64,000 nucleotides of DNA, from assembly GCF_018063565.1 (NCBI RefSeq), contig NZ_JAGPBB010000001.1, positions 81,248-145,247 of the forward strand. The letters are read 5' to 3'. The position numbers and the translations under genes are program-made. Positions 8,383 through 18,697 of the stretch are shown piece by piece (within the stretch, counting starts at the first letter, position 1; the number at the start of each line of letters is the position of its first letter). Under the pieces are notes generated by a model. The model saw nothing but the letters and a program-made list of their open reading frames with translations. It did not search any database and had not been told where the DNA came from. This DNA comes from Rhodoferax sp. (GTDB taxonomy: Bacteria; Pseudomonadota; Gammaproteobacteria; Burkholderiales; Burkholderiaceae_C).

Positions 8383-9675
8383 TTGGGCAATTTGTTGGAG
8401 ACCCAGGCAGGTGTCCCCCCCGAGGTGGTCGAGGCGGCGCTGAACAAACAGCAAAAATCGCGCGAAACCAGCGGCGGTGAAGAAAACCGATACATCCGGG
8501 TACAGGCCGATCGGCTTGACGCCGTCATCAATCTGTTGGGCGAGCTGGTCATTGCCGGCGCGGGCGCCAATCTGCTGGCGCGTGAAACCCGCAATGTGGC
8601 GCTGATCGAGGCCAATCTGCACATGAATGGCCTGATTGAGGAAATCCGCAACGGCACGCTGGGCCTGCGGATGGTGCCGGTGGGCGAGACCTTCAGTCGC
8701 TTCCGTCGCGTGGTGCGCGACACCGCGTCGAGTCTGGGCAAAGAGGTCAACTTTGAGATCGTGGGTGGTGAGGCTGAACTCGACAAGTCCATGGTCGAAA
8801 AGATTGCTGACCCGCTCATGCATCTGGTGCGCAACTCGCTCGATCATGGCCTGGAGCCGCCGCAGGAGCGCATTGCGGCGGGCAAGAGTGCGGCGGGCAA
8901 GCTGATTTTGAGCGCCCGCCACGAAACCGGTGCTATTTTGATCCGTATCGAAGACGACGGCCGGGGCATCAACCGCGAGCGGGTGTTGCAGCGTGCCTGG
9001 AACCGCGGTCTGATCGAACCCAATACCGTGCCCAGCGACGATGTGATCAACATGATGATCTTCGAGCCGGGCTTTTCGACCGCCGAGCAGGTGACCAATC
9101 TGTCGGGGCGCGGGGTCGGCATGGATGTGGTCCGGCGCAACATCGAGTCCCTGCGTGGCTCGATCAAACTCGACAGCCGCCCGGGACGGGGCTTGCAGGT
9201 GGACATCCGACTGCCCTTGACCCTGGCGATCATCGATGGTTTTCTGGTCGGGGTGGGCAAGGCCAAGTTTGTGTTGCCGCTTGGCTCGGTGGTCGAGGTC
9301 ATCGAAGCCGGTGGTCAGAACGTGCGGGTCGACAAGACCGGCCGCCATTGTGTCGAGCTGCGTGGCGCAGTGTTGCCGGTGGTGCGTTTGCGCTCACTCT
9401 ATCATGTGGAATCCAGCTTGCCTGAGCGCACCAGCGTGGTGGTGGTCAACTCGCCGCGCGGCAAATACGGCATTGAGGTGGAAGTCTTGCTGGGCCAACA
9501 ACAGACGGTGATCAAACCGCTGGGGCGCTTGTTCAAGACCTTGCGTGGCATTTCCGGCTCCAGCATCCTGGGCAGTGGCGAGGTGGCGCTGATTCTGGAC
9601 GTGGCTTCGCTGGGTGAATTGGTGACGGCAGACATCCACAGCGCGGCGCACCGCGCGATCGGACAACCCTCGTGA
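8383..9675 (+). CDS. cheA: Chemotaxis histidine kinase CheA, C-terminal part (dimerisation, ATPase, CheW-like)
   Basis: Same frame as the N-terminal part. It holds the P3 dimerisation helices (DRLDAVINLLGELVIAG), the P4 ATPase with N-box HLVRNSLDHGLE, G1 EDDGRGI and G2 GRGVGMDVV, and the P5 CheW-like domain (LAIIDGFLVGVG to the C terminus). Coding continuity begins right after the TAG at 8347; the first possible start is TTG 8383 and no ATG lies nearby, so independent translation would be poor. With the N-terminal part it makes a normal CheA of about 740 aa. Most likely one gene broken by a nonsense codon. Confidence 0.87.
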   Translation: MGNLLETQAGVPPEVVEAALNKQQKSRETSGGEENRYIRVQADRLDAVINLLGELVIAGAGANLLARETRNVALIEANLHMNGLIEEIRNGTLGLRMVPVGETFSRFRRVVRDTASSLGKEVNFEIVGGEAELDKSMVEKIADPLMHLVRNSLDHGLEPPQERIAAGKSAAGKLILSARHETGAILIRIEDDGRGINRERVLQRAWNRGLIEPNTVPSDDVINMMIFEPGFSTAEQVTNLSGRGVGMDVVRRNIESLRGSIKLDSRPGRGLQVDIRLPLTLAIIDGFLVGVGKAKFVLPLGSVVEVIEAGGQNVRVDKTGRHCVELRGAVLPVVRLRSLYHVESSLPERTSVVVVNSPRGKYGIEVEVLLGQQQTVIKPLGRLFKTLRGISGSSILGSGEVALILDVASLGELVTADIHSAAHRAIGQPS

Positions 9676-9714
9676 CGCGCGCCGTTCGGCCGTCCTCATT
9701 TTGAAAAGACCAAC

Positions 9715-10257
9715 ATGAGTAACCATCTTGCGATTTCCAGTGCCGCCGAACCGTTGGCCGTGCCGCGGCGTGTTGTGGCCAAAGAAGAAGTGCTGCAATA
9801 CCTCACCTTCAGCCTGGGTGACGAGGTGTTTGCCATGGACATCCGCAGCGTGCGGGAGATCATCCAGTTCAATGCGATGACCATCGTGCCACTGATGCCG
9901 GAGTTTGTGCGGGGCGTCATCAACCTGCGTGGTGCGGTGGTGCCGGTGATCGACCTCAAGTCCCGCTTTGGCCGGGCTGTGGCGCAAATGGGCAAGAAAA
10001 CCTGCGTCATCATTTTTGACGTGGGTGCCGAAGGCGACAAGGTGGAGCTGGGCCTGCTGGTGGACGCCGTGAGCGAGGTGATCGAGATCACGGCCTCGCA
10101 GATTGAACCGCCGCCACAGTTTGGCACCACCATCGAGCGCGAGTTCATTCTGGGCTTGGGCAAGGTGGGCTCGGAGTTCATCGTGATCCTGGAACCGGAG
10201 CGCGCGCTGTGTATTGACGACATGGCCGCCTTGGCGGCAAAAGGTCACGCCACCTGA
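9715..10257 (+). CDS. cheW: Chemotaxis coupling protein CheW
   Basis: A 180-aa CheW domain protein that links receptors to CheA. Typical segments are YLTFSLGDEVFAMDIRSVREII, VRGVINLRGAVVPVIDLKSRFG and the C-terminal ILEPERAL. A 35-residue N-terminal extension precedes the domain. It follows cheA by 39 bp. Cytoplasmic, at the receptor array. Confidence 0.93.
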   Translation: MSNHLAISSAAEPLAVPRRVVAKEEVLQYLTFSLGDEVFAMDIRSVREIIQFNAMTIVPLMPEFVRGVINLRGAVVPVIDLKSRFGRAVAQMGKKTCVIIFDVGAEGDKVELGLLVDAVSEVIEITASQIEPPPQFGTTIEREFILGLGKVGSEFIVILEPERALCIDDMAALAAKGHAT

Positions 10258-10307
10258 TGTGCGGGACTGCGGTCTGCACCCTTTGAATCCTACGAGGAGC
10301 CTCATTC

Positions 10308-12863
10308 ATGAACCAACTGACGATCAGGACACGTATCCTGGCGGGGTTTGCTTTGCCAATCTTGCTGTTTATCGGGTTTACCTTCTGGTTTTCCGGACAG
10401 CTGTCACAGGTCAAGCAGAGCATGGTTCAGGTGTCCGAACAGAGCGTGCAATACGCCTTGCTGGCCACGGCCATGGACAAGAACGTGGTGCAGATTCAGC
10501 AGTTTTTGTCTGACATTTCTGCCACCCAAGGTAAAGACGGTCTCGACGACGGCTTCAGAAAAGCCAAAGAAAACTATGAAGAGTTCAGCGCCGGGTTGAC
10601 GCGGTTCGAAAAACATTTCGCCGAAACCGGCGATGCTGCATCTGCCAAACAGGTGCAAACCATCAAGGCCGATGCGGCTGCCTATTACGCCACCGGTCAG
10701 ACCATGGCCCAGGCCTTTGTGGCAGCAGGTCCGGTGGCCGGCAACAAGCTGATGGGCGGGTTTGACAGTGCCAGCGAACAGTTGCAAAAACAGCTGGCAC
10801 CGTTTGTCAAGGCCCAGGTGGAGCATATGAAGGCCGATCTTGCGGCGTCGTCTGCCAAGACCGACCAGATTGCGCGCATCGGCATCATCATTGTGGCGGT
10901 GGCGGTGCTGGTGGCGGTGCTGGTGGCATTTTTTGTCACCGCCAGCATCATGCGGCCGCTGGGACGCGCGCTGGGAGCTGCGCGTGAGGTGGCGGCTGGC
11001 CGGCTCGACACGGAAATAGAGTCTGATGAGAGCGAGATTGGCCAGCTGATGGCACCGCTGGCCAAGATGAAAGACACCTTGTTGCAGTTCGAAGCGGCGC
11101 AAAGTGAAATGGCACGTCAACATGAGCTGGGTATGCTGGACTACCGGATGCCGGTAAACCAGCTTGAAGGCGACTACAAAGCCATGGGAGAGTCGATCAA
11201 TTCCCTGGTGAACTCACACATTGCGGTCACCATGAAGGTGGTGGAGGTGGTGAGCGCCTATTCGGACGGCCGGTTTGATCTGGCAATGGACCGATTGCCG
11301 GGCCAGAAAGCCCGCATCAGCGAGGCGCTGGACAAGGTGCAAGCGGGTCTCAAGGACGCGGCCATGGCCGCGCAGCGCAACCTGCGCATCAAGACGGCAC
11401 TCGACCGGTGTACCACCAACGTGATGATTGCCGATACAGACTTCAACATCATTTACCTGAACGACACCGTCAGCGCCATGATGCACCGCAATGAAAGCGA
11501 GTTGCGCAAAGTCTTGCCGCAGTTCGATGCCAACCGCCTGGTGGGTGCCAGCATCGACGTGTTCCACAAAAACCCCAGCCATCAGCGGCAGATGCTCGGG
11601 CAGCTTAATCAAAGTTATAGAACGCAAATTCAGGTCGGCAACCTGCATTTCAGTTTGGCCGCCAATCCGATCACCGACGAGCGGGGCCAGCGCTTGGGTA
11701 CCGTGGTGGAATGGGCGGATCGCACTGCCGAAGTGCACATCGAGAACGAGATTGCGGGCGTGGTTGACCATGCCAGTGCCGGAGATTTCGGGCATCGGCT
11801 GAGTGTGGCTGACAAGACCGGTTTTTTTGCCACCCTCTCGGTGGGCATGAACCGCCTGCTCGACGTCAGTGCGCAGGGTTTGAACGATGTGGCCAAGGTT
11901 CTGGCGGCATTGGCCGATGGCGATTTGTCGCAGCGCATGACGGGTGATTACGCCGGCCTGTTTGCCAAGGTCCAGGAAAGTGTCAACCGGTCCAACGACA
12001 ACCTGGCGCGTGTCATTGGTGAGGTGCGCGCCGCCGCGGACGCGCTGACGGGGGCGGCCAACCAGGTGTCTGCCACGGCTCAATCGCTGAGCCAGGCGGC
12101 CAGCCAGCAAGCATCGAACGTGGAGGAAACCACCTCCAGCATCCATGTCATGTCGGCGTCAATCAGCCAAACCAGTGACAACGCGCGCATCACCGATCGC
12201 ATGGCCACCCAGACCAACAAAGAGGCCGTTGAGGGTGGCGCGGCCGTCACGCATACGGTGGATGCGATGAAACAGATCGCATCGAAGATCAGCATTGTGG
12301 ATGACATCGCCTACCAGACCAATCTGTTGGCGCTCAACGCAGCCATCGAAGCGGCGCGCGCCGGTGAGCACGGCAAGGGTTTTGCGGTGGTGGCCGCAGA
12401 GGTTCGCAAGTTGGCTGAGCGCAGCCAGGAGGCGGCCAAGGAAATAGGCGCCCTGGCGGCCAGCAGTGTCACCCAGGCAGAGAGCGCCGGCAAGTTGCTG
12501 GGCCAGATTGTCCCCAGCATTCAGAAAACTTCAGAACTGGTCCAGGAAATTGCGGCAGCGAGCAGCGAGCAAAGTGGCACCGTGACCCAGATCAGCGGGG
12601 CCATGGGACAACTCAGCAAAGCCACGCAGCAGAATGCGTCCGCATCCGAAGAGTTGGCGGCGACCAGCGAAGAGCTTTCAGGTCAGGCCGAGCAATTGCA
12701 GCAGTCAATTGCTTTCTTTCACGAGGGACAGGGGCAAACGCCGGTGCGCAGCCGTCAGCAGGCGGCGACCGCGCCGGCACGACTGGAGCGACGCCAGCTG
12801 GGTGCGCCGCTGATCGCGGCACCGGTGCGTCGCGGTGACAGCGCCAATTTCAAGCCCTACTGA
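10308..12863 (+). CDS. Methyl-accepting chemotaxis protein (periplasmic sensor, HAMP, PAS, MA)
   Basis: An 851-aa receptor. TM1 is near residues 10-30, a helical periplasmic domain follows to about 185, and TM2 ([19 protein letters not shown]) lies near 187-207. A HAMP domain, a PAS-like region near 360-480 ([16 protein letters not shown]), a second HAMP-like segment ([19 protein letters not shown]) and the MA domain follow, with tip [21 protein letters not shown]. The C terminus is a basic linker ending NFKPY. AGGAG lies 9-13 bp before ATG 10308. The ligand cannot be read from sequence. Confidence 0.93.
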   Translation: MNQLTIRTRILAGFALPILLFIGFTFWFSGQLSQVKQSMVQVSEQSVQYALLATAMDKNVVQIQQFLSDISATQGKDGLDDGFRKAKENYEEFSAGLTRFEKHFAETGDAASAKQVQTIKADAAAYYATGQTMAQAFVAAGPVAGNKLMGGFDSASEQLQKQLAPFVKAQVEHMKADLAASSAKTDQIARIGIIIVAVAVLVAVLVAFFVTASIMRPLGRALGAAREVAAGRLDTEIESDESEIGQLMAPLAKMKDTLLQFEAAQSEMARQHELGMLDYRMPVNQLEGDYKAMGESINSLVNSHIAVTMKVVEVVSAYSDGRFDLAMDRLPGQKARISEALDKVQAGLKDAAMAAQRNLRIKTALDRCTTNVMIADTDFNIIYLNDTVSAMMHRNESELRKVLPQFDANRLVGASIDVFHKNPSHQRQMLGQLNQSYRTQIQVGNLHFSLAANPITDERGQRLGTVVEWADRTAEVHIENEIAGVVDHASAGDFGHRLSVADKTGFFATLSVGMNRLLDVSAQGLNDVAKVLAALADGDLSQRMTGDYAGLFAKVQESVNRSNDNLARVIGEVRAAADALTGAANQVSATAQSLSQAASQQASNVEETTSSIHVMSASISQTSDNARITDRMATQTNKEAVEGGAAVTHTVDAMKQIASKISIVDDIAYQTNLLALNAAIEAARAGEHGKGFAVVAAEVRKLAERSQEAAKEIGALAASSVTQAESAGKLLGQIVPSIQKTSELVQEIAAASSEQSGTVTQISGAMGQLSKATQQNASASEELAATSEELSGQAEQLQQSIAFFHEGQGQTPVRSRQQAATAPARLERRQLGAPLIAAPVRRGDSANFKPY

Positions 12864-12908
12864 GATAGGGCCATAGTCAGTGCAAATACTCTTTGAGGAG
12901 ACGGTTGA

Positions 12909-13427
12909 ATGAAAAACAGGCAGACACCCAGTAGCCAGGAAAGGGTCATGCGGGAAGGCGACTTTATCGTCTCCAAGACCGATCTGAAAGGCCGCATCAC
13001 TTACTGCAATCGCGTGTTCATTGAATTTTCGGGTTATCAGGCGTCCGAGCTGATGGGCGAGCAGCACAACATCGTGCGTCACCCCGACATGCCGCGCGGC
13101 GTTTTCAAGTTCCTGTGGGACACGCTGGCACAGAAAAAGGAGTGTTTTGCATTTGTCAAAAACATGTGCAAGGACGGCAGCTTCTACTGGGTATTTGCCA
13201 ATGTGACGCCGGATTTTGATGCCAACGGTCAGGTCGTGGGGTATTTTTCGGTACGTCGCAAGGCCAGCACCAAAGCCATTGCGCTGATGGGCGGTCTGTA
13301 CCAGGCCATGCTCGAAGAAGAGCGCAAGGCCGGCTCCAAAGACGCTTGTGATGCCTCATTGGCTTTGTTGACCAATACCCTGAAACAACAAGGAGTCAGC
13401 TATGAGCAATTCGTCCTCTCGCTCTGA
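12909..13427 (+). CDS. PAS-domain (Aer-like) protein
   Basis: A 172-aa soluble protein with one PAS domain at about residues 15-120: [25 protein letters not shown], then [31 protein letters not shown] and [10 protein letters not shown]. This matches the FAD-binding PAS of Aer-type redox sensors. No membrane or MA domain is present, so it may act with a partner receptor. Its 3' end overlaps the next receptor gene by 26 bp, suggesting coupled translation. The FAD cofactor is inferred from the family. Confidence 0.82.
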   Translation: MKNRQTPSSQERVMREGDFIVSKTDLKGRITYCNRVFIEFSGYQASELMGEQHNIVRHPDMPRGVFKFLWDTLAQKKECFAFVKNMCKDGSFYWVFANVTPDFDANGQVVGYFSVRRKASTKAIALMGGLYQAMLEEERKAGSKDACDASLALLTNTLKQQGVSYEQFVLSL

Positions 13428-15390
13428 GTTTGCCGCCTACCCGGCGCTGCTTGGCTCGCTGCTGGTGGTCGCGGCGTTGCTGCAAAGCTGGCACCAGGGC
13501 TGGAGCGCATTCGTGCTGGTCTGGTTGCTGCCTTTGCTGCTGCTGCTGGTGCTCTGGCACGTCAAACTGCAGTCACAGCAACATTGCGTGCAGCAGATTC
13601 GCGCGATTGCCCAAGAGGTGGCCCAAGGCAATTTTGGCCAACGGGTCGACCGTATGCCGTCCAGTGGTCAATTGCACGACCTGAGCTGGGACTTCAACGA
13701 CATGCTCGATCAGCTGGAAGCCTGTTTTCGTGAGCAGGCCACGGCCCTGCGCTACGCCAGCGGTGGCCAGTATTTCAGGCTGGCGCAGTCCGAAGGCTTG
13801 CGTGGATCATTTCAGGCCGCGCTGGTGCAGACCAATGCGTCCCTGCAAACCATGTCGCGTACCGCAGAACTGGAACAGCGCGCCGCCGCAGAGAAACTGG
13901 CGGCCTATGAGCAGGAGCAGCGCGTCGCCAGCGAAAACATGCGCATCAAGATGGCGCTCGACAGCCTGCCCGAATGTGTGACGGTATCGAACGCGCAAGC
14001 CGCTTTTGTGCACGCCACGCCGGCAGCCAAGCTGCTGTTGCAGAAATTTGGTGGCGCCGGTTTCGATGTCGACCGATTTGTCGGCCGCAAACTCAGCGAA
14101 TTGTTCACCGACCCCCGGGTGGCCGAGCGTTTTGACCATGCCATGCAGTCGGGTGAAGTGGTCGACGTGGAAATCGCCGGGCGGCAGATCAGGCTGTTGG
14201 CCAAACCCATCCTGGATGGCCAGGGGCATGCGCTGGGCCGGGTCACGCACTGGATTGACCGCACCGTCGAGATTCAGTCCGAGCAGGAGATCGCAGCGGT
14301 CGTGGCATCAGCCGCCAAAGGGGATTTGAGCAAGCGTCTGAGCCTGCAAGGCAAAGCCGGTTTCTTTGCGGCGATTGCGCAGGGCATGAATGAGCTGGTT
14401 GAAACCAGTGAAAGCGCCATGACGGACGTGGCCCGGGTGTTGGAGGCCTTTGCCAAGGGGGACCTGACCGAGCGCATTGATCGCAGCTATGAAGGCTTGT
14501 TCGACATGGTCAAGCGCAGCGCCAACTCGACAGCAGAGAACCTGACGCAGGTGCTCGAAGAGGTGCGCGCTGCCGCAGACGCGCTGACCGGGGCGGCCAA
14601 CCAGGTGTCGGCGACCGCGCAGTCACTGAGCCAGGCGGCCAGTGAGCAGGCAGCCAGCGTTGAAGAGACTACCTCACAGATTGACGTAATGAGTGCCAGC
14701 ATTACGCAAAACAGTGACAACGCCAAAGTCACCGACGGCATGGCCACCAAGGCCACCAAAGAGGCGGTGGACGGTGGCCAGGCGGTGAGTCAAACCGTAG
14801 GTGCCATGAAACAGATTGCGGCCAAGATTGGCATTGTGGACGACATTGCCTACCAGACCAATTTGCTGGCCTTGAATGCGGCCATTGAGGCGGCACGCGC
14901 TGGAGAACACGGCAAAGGCTTTGCGGTGGTGGCCGCAGAAGTACGCAAACTCGCTGAACGCAGCCAGGAGGCAGCCAAGGAAATTGGTGAACTCGCGGGC
15001 AACAGCGTGACTACGGCAGAGCGGGCCGGCAAGTTGCTTGACGACATTGTTCCCAGCATCCAGAAAACCAGCGAGCTGGTGCAGGAGATTGCGGCGGCCA
15101 GCAGCGAGCAAAGTGAATCGGTGACCCAGATTGGTGGCGCCATGGGTCAGCTGAGCAAGGCGACGCAGCAAAACGCCAGCGCATCTGAAGAGCTGGCCGC
15201 CACCAGCGAAGAGCTTTCCGGGCAGGCCGAGCAGTTGCAACAAAGCATTGCCTTTTTTAATTTTGGCGACGATGCCGTGGCGGTGTCCAACCGTTTCTCG
15301 GGTGCCCCCGCGCTGTCTGACCGCAAGAAACCGCCGCCGGCACCCCCGCAGCGGCGCATTGCCACGGGTGGCAATTTCAAACCCTATTGA
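13402..15390 (+). CDS. Methyl-accepting chemotaxis protein with short membrane hairpin, PAS and MA domains
   Basis: A 662-aa receptor. Two hydrophobic helices near residues 11-28 and 34-49 form a hairpin with almost no periplasmic loop. HAMP-like, PAS (residues about 185-290, [19 protein letters not shown]) and a second HAMP-like segment precede the MA domain; the protein ends NFKPY. AAGGAG lies just before ATG 13402, inside the end of the PAS gene. With no external sensor of its own, it may signal from the upstream Aer-like PAS protein or its internal PAS. Its MA domain is nearly identical to those of the next two receptors. Confidence 0.91.
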   Translation: MSNSSSRSEFAAYPALLGSLLVVAALLQSWHQGWSAFVLVWLLPLLLLLVLWHVKLQSQQHCVQQIRAIAQEVAQGNFGQRVDRMPSSGQLHDLSWDFNDMLDQLEACFREQATALRYASGGQYFRLAQSEGLRGSFQAALVQTNASLQTMSRTAELEQRAAAEKLAAYEQEQRVASENMRIKMALDSLPECVTVSNAQAAFVHATPAAKLLLQKFGGAGFDVDRFVGRKLSELFTDPRVAERFDHAMQSGEVVDVEIAGRQIRLLAKPILDGQGHALGRVTHWIDRTVEIQSEQEIAAVVASAAKGDLSKRLSLQGKAGFFAAIAQGMNELVETSESAMTDVARVLEAFAKGDLTERIDRSYEGLFDMVKRSANSTAENLTQVLEEVRAAADALTGAANQVSATAQSLSQAASEQAASVEETTSQIDVMSASITQNSDNAKVTDGMATKATKEAVDGGQAVSQTVGAMKQIAAKIGIVDDIAYQTNLLALNAAIEAARAGEHGKGFAVVAAEVRKLAERSQEAAKEIGELAGNSVTTAERAGKLLDDIVPSIQKTSELVQEIAAASSEQSESVTQIGGAMGQLSKATQQNASASEELAATSEELSGQAEQLQQSIAFFNFGDDAVAVSNRFSGAPALSDRKKPPPAPPQRRIATGGNFKPY

Positions 15391-15414
15391 CCCATTTTCC
15401 AGAATCGATCCGCC

Positions 15415-16380
15415 ATGAGTCACGACAAGGACATCGAAGAGCGCACCCGCCTGGCGGGTACCAACAAGTTTGAGCTGCTGTTGTTCAGACTTGGCGAGTC
15501 CCCCAGCACCGGTGAGCGCGAGTTGTTTGGCATCAATGTGTTCAAGGTGCGCGAGGTGCTGGTGATGCCCAAAATCACGGCTTTGGCCAATTCCCATGAA
15601 CACCTGATGGGTATTGCCAACATCCGGGGGCAGATCATTCCGGTGATCAACCTGCCGGCGGTGGTCGGCTGCAAACCCACCAAAGGGCACACCATTCTGA
15701 TGGTGACGGAGTTTGCGCGGACCGTGCAGGCGTTTGCGGTCGAAGATGTGCGCGAAATTGTCCGGCTGGAATGGGACCAGGTCTTGCCTGCCGAGAGTTC
15801 CCATGCGGGTGCGCTGGTCACCGGGATTGCACGGCTGGATGGGGCCAAGCCGGATACCCGTCTGGCGCAGGTGCTCGATGTGGAAGAAGTGCTGCGCGAT
15901 GTCATGCCAGTCACCAAAGAGGAAATTACACGGGAGGTGGTCGGCCCCGAGTTGATCTTGCCCGCAGGTACATCCATCCTGGTCGCTGACGACTCCCATG
16001 TCGCGCGCGCGGTGATTGAACTGGGGCTCAAGGCCATGGGTGCGCCATTTGTCATGACCAAAACAGGCAAAGAGGCGTGGGACTACCTGCAGGACCTGGC
16101 CGATCACGCCAAGGCCGAGGGTTTTCGGGTCAGGGATCGCATCTCCGTTGTTCTGACCGATCTGGAGATGCCGGAAATGGATGGCTTTACCTTGACCAAA
16201 CTGATCAAGCAGGACCAGCGCTTCAAGGGTATCCCGGTGGTGATTCACTCGTCGTTGACCGGCACCACCAATGAAAATCACGTCAAGGCGGTGGGGGCGG
16301 ACGGTTACGTTGGAAAGTTTTCACCGCGTGAATTGGCCCACACTCTGAGGCTGGTGCTGAGCCAGATCCTGGGCAAGTAG
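15415..16380 (+). CDS. cheV: Chemotaxis protein CheV (CheW domain + receiver)
   Basis: A 321-aa two-domain coupling protein. The N-terminal CheW domain (about 20-165) includes ELFGINVFKVREVL and GIANIRGQIIPVINLPAVVG. The C-terminal receiver (about 185-318) has the acidic pair in VADDSHVAR and phospho-acceptor D249 in VVLTDLEMPEMDGF, with KFSPRE as the Lys region. CheV couples receptors to CheA and is thought to adjust coupling when phosphorylated. It lies between two receptor genes. Confidence 0.93.
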   Translation: MSHDKDIEERTRLAGTNKFELLLFRLGESPSTGERELFGINVFKVREVLVMPKITALANSHEHLMGIANIRGQIIPVINLPAVVGCKPTKGHTILMVTEFARTVQAFAVEDVREIVRLEWDQVLPAESSHAGALVTGIARLDGAKPDTRLAQVLDVEEVLRDVMPVTKEEITREVVGPELILPAGTSILVADDSHVARAVIELGLKAMGAPFVMTKTGKEAWDYLQDLADHAKAEGFRVRDRISVVLTDLEMPEMDGFTLTKLIKQDQRFKGIPVVIHSSLTGTTNENHVKAVGADGYVGKFSPRELAHTLRLVLSQILGK

Positions 16381-16398
16381 TTTCTAAAAGGACTCATC

Positions 16399-18651
16399 AT
16401 GAGCACAAAGCAATTTTCTCTTATGGATCGCCTGTTCAATGGTGCTGAAATCAATCGGCGACTGGCCGAACTGGAGCAGGAACTTCAAGTTCGCATCGAC
16501 ATCATGAACCTGACCTCGATCGTGTCCGAGTCCGACAAGAAGGGCGACATCGTCAGCATCAACGACAAGTTCATGGAAGTTTCCAAATACGGTCGCAATG
16601 AACTGGTCGGGCACCCCCACAGCACCACGCGCCACCCGGACATGCCCAAGGAGACCTTCAAGCAGTTGTGGGCCACCATCGGGCGCGGCGACATATTTCG
16701 TGGTGTCATCAAGAACCGCGCCAAAGACGGCACGCCCTATTACGTCGATGCGGTGGTGGCGCCGTTCATGGGGCCCAACGGCAAGCCGGAGAAATATCTG
16801 GGTGTGCGCTATGACATCACCGATGTGGAGATTGAGCGGCGCAATGCGCGTGCCATTTTGAGTGCCATCGACGCCAGCTATGGGTACATCGAGTTTGATC
16901 TGGATGGAAAGATACTGACTGCCAATGGCATTCTGCTCAAACTGATGGGGTACAGCCTTGACGAAATCAAAGGTCAGCACCACCGGATTTTTGTTGACCC
17001 CGCCTTTGCCCAGACCCCTGAATACGCGCAGTTCTGGAACGATTTGCGTACCGGTATGGCGAAAAGTGATATTTTCAAACGACTGAATCACAGCCATCAG
17101 GAAGTTTGGCTGCAGGGGGTCTATGCACCCGTCAAGGACGAAACCGGGCGTGTGAGCAAGGTGGTCAAGATTGCCACGGACGTCACGGCCGACGTTCGTA
17201 TCAAAATGGCGATCAACAATTTGCCGGTGGCCGTCACCGTTTCAGACGCCAGCGGTTGTCTGGTCAGTGCCACGCCACCGGCCGTGACTTTGTTGCAGAT
17301 GTTCACAGGTGAGAGCACCAGCGCTTCTGCCTTGATCGGGCGCAAGTTGACGACGCTGTTCCGCAACCCCCAGGACGCCGACAAACTGGAGCACGCCACC
17401 CGCAGCGGTGAAGTGATCGACACGTTCATTCAAGGCCATCATCTCAGACTGCAGGCGCAGCCAATTCTGGATAGCCAGGGTGGCCATGCAGGCCGGGTGA
17501 CTTATTGGCTTGATCGAACCCAGGAAGTTTCGGCAGAGAGTGAGGTGGATGACCTGGTTAAAGAAGCGACGCAAGGTCGTTTTGATGGTCGGATTGACGC
17601 GACCAACAAAACCGGATTCCTGGCCAAATTGTCAGGCGGCATCAATACCCTGGTTGAAACCTGTGAGCGTGGTTTGAACGACGTCGCGCGGGTGGTGCAA
17701 GCCTTGTCAGAGGGTGACCTGACCCAGCGCATGACGGCGAATTACGAAGGTCTGTTTGGTCAGGTCAAAGACAGCGTCAACGCCAGCACCGACAAACTGT
17801 CACAAGTGATGACCGAGGTTCGTGCCGCGGCGGACGCGCTGACCGGGGCGGCCAACCAGGTGAGCGCCACCGCGCAAAGCCTGAGCCAGGCGGCCAGCGA
17901 GCAGGCGGCCAGTGTTGAAGAAACCACTTCACAGATCGACGTGATGAGTGCGAGCATCACGCAAAACAGTGACAACGCCAAAGTCACCGACGGCATGGCC
18001 ACCAAGACCACCAAAGAGGCCGTCGATGGCGGCCAGGCCGTCAGCCAGACCGTGTCGGCAATGAAGCAGATCGCTGCCAAGATTGGCATCGTGGACGACA
18101 TTGCCTACCAGACCAATCTGCTGGCGCTCAATGCCGCCATAGAAGCGGCGCGCGCGGGCGAGCATGGCAAGGGCTTTGCGGTGGTGGCCGCCGAGGTGCG
18201 CAAACTCGCTGAGCGCAGCCAGGAGGCAGCCAAGGAAATTGGCGAACTCGCGGGCAACAGCGTCACCACCGCAGAACGCGCTGGCCGGCTGCTCGACGAC
18301 ATTGTGCCCAGCATCCAGAAAACCAGCGAGCTGGTGCAGGAGATTGCGGCGGCCAGCAGCGAGCAAAGTGAATCGGTCACCCAGATTGGTGGTGCCATGG
18401 GTCAGCTGAGCAAGGCGACGCAGCAAAACGCCAGCGCATCTGAAGAGCTGGCCGCCACCAGCGAAGAGCTTTCCGGGCAGGCCGAGCAGCTGCAGCAGTC
18501 GGTCGCGTTCTTTAATCTCGGTGATGGGCACAAGGCAGTTTCTGGTCGCCATGAGTTGTCAGCGCCGCGGCGTGGCGGACGCGAGTTCGGTGCCAGTGCG
18601 CCACGTTTGTCGGCACCGGTGCGCACGGGTGGCAACTTCAAACCCTATTGA
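16399..18651 (+). CDS. Cytoplasmic methyl-accepting chemotaxis protein with tandem PAS domains
   Basis: A 750-aa receptor with no predicted membrane segment. PAS1 (about 35-140: [43 protein letters not shown]) is Aer-like. PAS2 covers about 150-265 and a third PAS-like region about 270-380. A HAMP-like segment and the MA domain follow; the tail ends NFKPY. It probably senses an intracellular redox or energy signal. The MA domain shares a 158-bp perfectly identical stretch with the next receptor (18067-18224 and 21086-21243). Confidence 0.92.
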   Translation: MSTKQFSLMDRLFNGAEINRRLAELEQELQVRIDIMNLTSIVSESDKKGDIVSINDKFMEVSKYGRNELVGHPHSTTRHPDMPKETFKQLWATIGRGDIFRGVIKNRAKDGTPYYVDAVVAPFMGPNGKPEKYLGVRYDITDVEIERRNARAILSAIDASYGYIEFDLDGKILTANGILLKLMGYSLDEIKGQHHRIFVDPAFAQTPEYAQFWNDLRTGMAKSDIFKRLNHSHQEVWLQGVYAPVKDETGRVSKVVKIATDVTADVRIKMAINNLPVAVTVSDASGCLVSATPPAVTLLQMFTGESTSASALIGRKLTTLFRNPQDADKLEHATRSGEVIDTFIQGHHLRLQAQPILDSQGGHAGRVTYWLDRTQEVSAESEVDDLVKEATQGRFDGRIDATNKTGFLAKLSGGINTLVETCERGLNDVARVVQALSEGDLTQRMTANYEGLFGQVKDSVNASTDKLSQVMTEVRAAADALTGAANQVSATAQSLSQAASEQAASVEETTSQIDVMSASITQNSDNAKVTDGMATKTTKEAVDGGQAVSQTVSAMKQIAAKIGIVDDIAYQTNLLALNAAIEAARAGEHGKGFAVVAAEVRKLAERSQEAAKEIGELAGNSVTTAERAGRLLDDIVPSIQKTSELVQEIAAASSEQSESVTQIGGAMGQLSKATQQNASASEELAATSEELSGQAEQLQQSVAFFNLGDGHKAVSGRHELSAPRRGGREFGASAPRLSAPVRTGGNFKPY
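18067..18224 (+). repeat. 158-bp exact duplicate in MA hairpin coding region, copy 1
   Basis: Within the PAS receptor gene; base-for-base identical to 21086-21243 in the following receptor gene, including third codon positions. It is bounded by a mismatch on each side. This fits recent gene conversion between neighbouring receptor genes. Confidence 0.9.
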
Positions 18652-18697
18652 ACCCAATATCTTCCCGCTTGCTTTCAATCTTTAAGACCTTGCACCT

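Noticed and set aside
14674-16281. 535-codon open frame on the - strand
   Set aside because: It is antisense to the receptor and cheV genes, which have clear domains; long antisense frames are common in GC-rich genes.
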